From Chaetoceros tenuissimus (Eukaryota > Bacillariophyta > Thalassiosirophyceae > Chaetocerotales > Chaetocerotaceae): DNA of 64,000 nucleotides. Position 1 is the stretch's first letter. Each line of letters opens with the position of its first letter. The translations under genes and the position numbers were made by a program. The notes beneath the pieces are model-generated. The model was not told where the DNA came from. It ran no database searches and saw nothing but the letters and a program-made list of their open reading frames with translations. Of the stretch, positions 61,430 to 64,000 are shown in pieces. Location: NCBI GenBank assembly GCA_021927905.1, contig BLLK01000069.1, forward strand, positions 3,162,001-3,226,000. Direction: 5' to 3'.

Positions 61430-62452
61430 CTACACAGAGAATTTTTGACAAATATTCATTTTATAACTTTGAAGCTTTTCAGCCATCTTTCGGAGCTTTT
61501 GCTCGTAGTCTCCTGTCCAATCTTTCAAAGGAGCGACAACTGTCATTGTTATCAGAGTGTCTCCACCTTGCACCGCAATATTTGAGATTGCTCGAAGAGG
61601 AACCCCCTTGTCGCCTCTATCAACAGTATATTCAAATGTATAAATCTGACCAACTCCTCTTGTCTCCTCACTCGCTCCTACAAGTGTCGCTGTCCTCCCC
61701 GACCCCTCAGGAGCAAGTGATACTCTCAACAATGTTTCTGCTGCTTGTGTTGGGCTGCCCAATGTCCCTTGTAAAGTGAGCCCTGGTCTCAATCTTGTTG
61801 CAATAGTAGATAAATTTGTGTCTGATTGAGAAATACCCTTTTCATTAAAGTATCCTGGCGGTCCATATGCCACGTCGGGAATAGAGCCCGCAGATCGTCC
61901 ACCGCGCATTGAGTAATCTAAATTTCCAGTCCGCTTTTGTATTTTTGCCAACTCTACAGCTGTGTCTTGCACCCACTCTTTGGGAACTACAAAACTATAT
62001 CCATATTCACCGCTGCGAAATCGTTTGTATTCACCTCTTGGATAAAACAAATCGAGACCAGTCTTTTCAACTGTATCTTCTGGGATCGATGACAGAATAC
62101 TGGAAGTAACACCAAAGAAATTGGCAGAGAGTGCAATTGCTGTCGATGATACAGTTCCAAGAAATAATCTTCTTGGAGAAGTATTCAAGGCTTTCATCAT
62201 GAGCTCCGCTGAAGGTTGCTGTTGTACATTTTGACGAGGCATTGATGTTACTTTTTCTAATCGAGGAGTCTCATTGTCATTTTGCTCTTGTACATCTGTT
62301 TCTACATTTTCATTCGACATAAACATTACATTTCGAACATGAGTCTGTTCGCCTAGTTGAAATCCATTCCAAGTTGAGCCATGTGATGGACTGAACGCTT
62401 CTAATACACTGTACAATGAAGCGAACACACATAAATTAACTATCGTGCGCAT
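61430..62452 (-). CDS. Thylakoid-lumen PsbP-like protein
   Basis: 340 codons, single exon. The start MRTIVNLCVFASLYSVLEAF followed by SPSHGS is a signal peptide with the diatom F-type site. Downstream, SPRRLFLGTVSSTAIALSAN is a twin-arginine lumen-targeting signal with a hydrophobic core. The mature part is PsbP-like: YGYSFVVPKEWVQDT, PDVAYGPPGYF, TRLRPGLTLQGTLGSPTQAA, YTFEYTVDRGDKGVPLRAI and LITMTVVAPLKDW. PsbP-family lumen proteins support photosystem II or photosystem I assembly and other lumen functions; the exact subgroup (PPL or PPD) cannot be set by eye. The targeting chain ER - plastid - thylakoid via Tat is clear from the sequence. Confidence 0.9.
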   Translation of the reverse strand: MRTIVNLCVFASLYSVLEAFSPSHGSTWNGFQLGEQTHVRNVMFMSNENVETDVQEQNDNETPRLEKVTSMPRQNVQQQPSAELMMKALNTSPRRLFLGTVSSTAIALSANFFGVTSSILSSIPEDTVEKTGLDLFYPRGEYKRFRSGEYGYSFVVPKEWVQDTAVELAKIQKRTGNLDYSMRGGRSAGSIPDVAYGPPGYFNEKGISQSDTNLSTIATRLRPGLTLQGTLGSPTQAAETLLRVSLAPEGSGRTATLVGASEETRGVGQIYTFEYTVDRGDKGVPLRAISNIAVQGGDTLITMTVVAPLKDWTGDYEQKLRKMAEKLQSYKMNICQKFSV

Positions 62453-62950
62453 GTTGTGGAACTTTTCTCGTAACTCTAGAACAAAGATTCTCCAGGAAAC
62501 TATGGATCTTTCGTATTCAGTAAAGACGGAATCTATTAATACAATTACAACGATCTTGTGATGAAATGTAAAATGTATGACTGCACAACATCACTCGCAC
62601 TTTGCACATTACAGTACATAGTCATCACATCAATATTTCTTTTTCTTCCTCATCGATGAGGTGTCTGATCTATGAACGTCATTGACCCATCTTAATTGGG
62701 ACCCTACATGAAGCGGATAAAGGCTCCAACTCCAACGGAAACTGTGCCACTCTGCTTTCACTTTTGATGACACTGTTGTTTCAAAAGAAAAAGATTTTCT
62801 CTCTGACATACACAACAAAGGATACTATACTATATCTTCTAACTGCAAGAAATTTGCATCCCTGAGTTCAGAGTAGGGCTTAAAAATATGGTTTGCAGCA
62901 ATGTTGATCTGAGGAGAAAAGATCCCTTGTCAAGATCTTCAAGATCGACA
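62453..62950. promoter_or_regulatory. Shared divergent promoter region at the window's right end
   Basis: 498 bp between divergent start codons. A second in-frame ATG (62888) lies 63 bp before the chosen start of the next gene. No other feature was recognised. Confidence 0.4.
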
Positions 62951-64000
62951 ATGAAATTCATTCTGCTCATATCATCCTCGCTCGTGATCATATCATCGAC
63001 ATCACACATGCTCGTACACGCATATGTAAGCTCGCCCATGATTCCTTTGTCATCATTACCAGTGAAGAAGGGACATATGAATAGAAACTCATATCCTCGT
63101 TATCGACAAATGCATTTAATACAAAGTCCATGGAATATACAAGCCGAGTATTCACATGAGAAACAAAAGAGAAACATGTTTCCAAGGAAAAGATCTTCAA
63201 TTGCTTCCGCTTTATTCAGTAAACCCTCAAAAAGCATATGGAATAAACTATTTCGGAGAAAGAAAGAAAAGATTCAATGGGAATGGGAGCCTAGGGCTTT
63301 GGAAATTGATTCTACAAAAGATAGCGATGACAACAGTACAAATGGAGGGAATACTGGCAATCAAACAAAATTGAATTCCAAATCTACTTCGCAAGGAGAC
63401 AAAAATGAAAATGATGAAATTGAAGAATATACATCCAATTCCACGCTAAACGAGAAAAATGTGACCAATATATCCAACAGCGATATGAACATTTCCATAA
63501 CAACCAATTCACCATCGAAATCAAAGTCGAAACAAGTTGCATCCAAGAAAAAGGATTCTAATCCTTTACAAAAGTTCAAAAAGTTTTTTAAATTTGTAAC
63601 TCTTGCCGTAATGGTGACAGTTCTTGCACCTTTCATGAGACTGAGTGAAGATGAATATGGCGATGTTGTCGGGGTTTCATTCAAAGCACCTAGTCAAATA
63701 AGTGGCATCAACCTCAATCCATATCAGACTCAATCGCAAAATAGGGAAGAAAGTAAGGGAGACAAGACTGATGATGAAACAGATATTAAAGCAGATGAAC
63801 GAAGGGAAGATAACCAAGTCAAGTCCAAAATAGATGACGAAGAATCAGTGCAAAAGAATGTTCTTCCAATCAGCCCTCCTCCTGCAGATTCTAGCTTTCA
63901 AAATGATTACAGCAACAACAGAGTTTCATCATCAAAGCCACAAGGTAGTTACAGTCGTATTAATGCGATGGGATCTGTGCAAGATGCAGTTGCAAAAGCG
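62951..64000 (+). CDS. N-terminal part of a plastid-targeted protein, possibly HtrA/Deg protease (runs off the window)
   Basis: 350 open codons reach the window end. I chose the ATG at 62951 because it starts a signal peptide (MKFILLISSSLVIISSTSHM, LVHAYVSSP) with a tyrosine at the cleavage site, plausible for plastid import; the in-frame ATG at 62888 would put 21 charged residues in front. The rest is basic then Asn/Ser/Asp-rich, with a hydrophobic span at about 215-230 (FVTLAVMVTVLAPF), perhaps a thylakoid-targeting signal or membrane anchor. The last residues, GSVQDAVAKA, resemble the start of the trypsin-like domain of HtrA/Deg proteases, where such a sequence precedes GPAVV. No catalytic residues fall inside the window, so that identity is a guess. 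Confidence 0.6.
   Translation, partial: MKFILLISSSLVIISSTSHMLVHAYVSSPMIPLSSLPVKKGHMNRNSYPRYRQMHLIQSPWNIQAEYSHEKQKRNMFPRKRSSIASALFSKPSKSIWNKLFRRKKEKIQWEWEPRALEIDSTKDSDDNSTNGGNTGNQTKLNSKSTSQGDKNENDEIEEYTSNSTLNEKNVTNISNSDMNISITTNSPSKSKSKQVASKKKDSNPLQKFKKFFKFVTLAVMVTVLAPFMRLSEDEYGDVVGVSFKAPSQISGINLNPYQTQSQNREESKGDKTDDETDIKADERREDNQVKSKIDDEESVQKNVLPISPPPADSSFQNDYSNNRVSSSKPQGSYSRINAMGSVQDAVAKA

Noticed and set aside
1-64000. CRISPR array, phage or bacterial operon content
   Set aside because: No regularly spaced short repeats and no bacterial gene order; genes are eukaryotic and contain introns.

Overview
This is nuclear DNA of a eukaryotic alga, most likely a diatom. The genes are protein-coding and eukaryotic (eIF6, eIF1A, NOB1, ATG3, a SET1/MLL-type methyltransferase, MTFP1). 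Many have one to three short GT-AG introns, about 70-120 bp each with one of 233 bp. At least four predicted proteins start with a signal peptide ending in the phenylalanine- or tyrosine-type cleavage context (VSAFAP, LEAFSP, SVAFTS, VHAYVS) that marks plastid import in diatoms and other algae with red complex plastids. A heat-shock-factor gene, a bHLH-PAS regulator and an ELO elongase also fit diatoms. The DNA is AT-rich and dense, about one gene per 2 kb. The genus is not determined.

Layout. 1-0.6 kb: PP1 inhibitor-2. 0.7-3.1 kb: a non-coding transposon-like element with two 436-bp inverted repeats that are almost identical. 3.5-8.4 kb: eIF6 facing a SET/PHD/bromodomain methyltransferase. 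9.1-11.4 kb: NOB1. 11.4-12.9 kb: a sparse stretch with one small hypothetical gene. 12.9-18.5 kb: a C2-domain membrane protein, ATG3 and eIF1A. 19.1-22.7 kb: a heat-shock-factor protein divergent from an Imp1-like mitochondrial peptidase. 22.9-28.6 kb: a plastid-type tandem YqgE/AlgH protein, a LENG1/CIR-N protein, a TMEM19/DUF92 membrane protein and a CRAL-TRIO protein. 28.7-33.3 kb: two unrecognised proteins and a SANT protein. 34-38.6 kb: a Ste20-family kinase and a plastid ABC1/COQ8-type kinase. 39-42.7 kb: a NIPA-type transporter and a secretory small heat-shock protein. 42.9-50.2 kb: an R3H protein, a fucosyltransferase-like type II membrane protein, MTFP1 and a four-span membrane protein. 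51.5-57.3 kb: a TAZ-like zinc-finger protein and a bHLH-PAS transcription factor. 57.9-64 kb: an ELO elongase, PP1 inhibitor-3, a second four-span membrane protein, a thylakoid-lumen PsbP-like protein and the start of a plastid-targeted protein that may be an HtrA/Deg protease.

The genes do not form one pathway. Loose themes are ribosome biogenesis and initiation (eIF6, NOB1, eIF1A), PP1 control (inhibitors 2 and 3), stress response (HSF and sHSP) and plastid proteins. Neighbours often sit on opposite strands, and several convergent pairs have under 130 bp between stop codons. I found no convincing tRNA, rRNA or CRISPR. No clear novel multi-gene system is visible. The best leads are the long-inverted-repeat element, the duplicated plastid AlgH protein, a 78-bp stop-free in-frame intron, the paired four-span membrane proteins and the bHLH-PAS gene with repeated CATCTG sites upstream.
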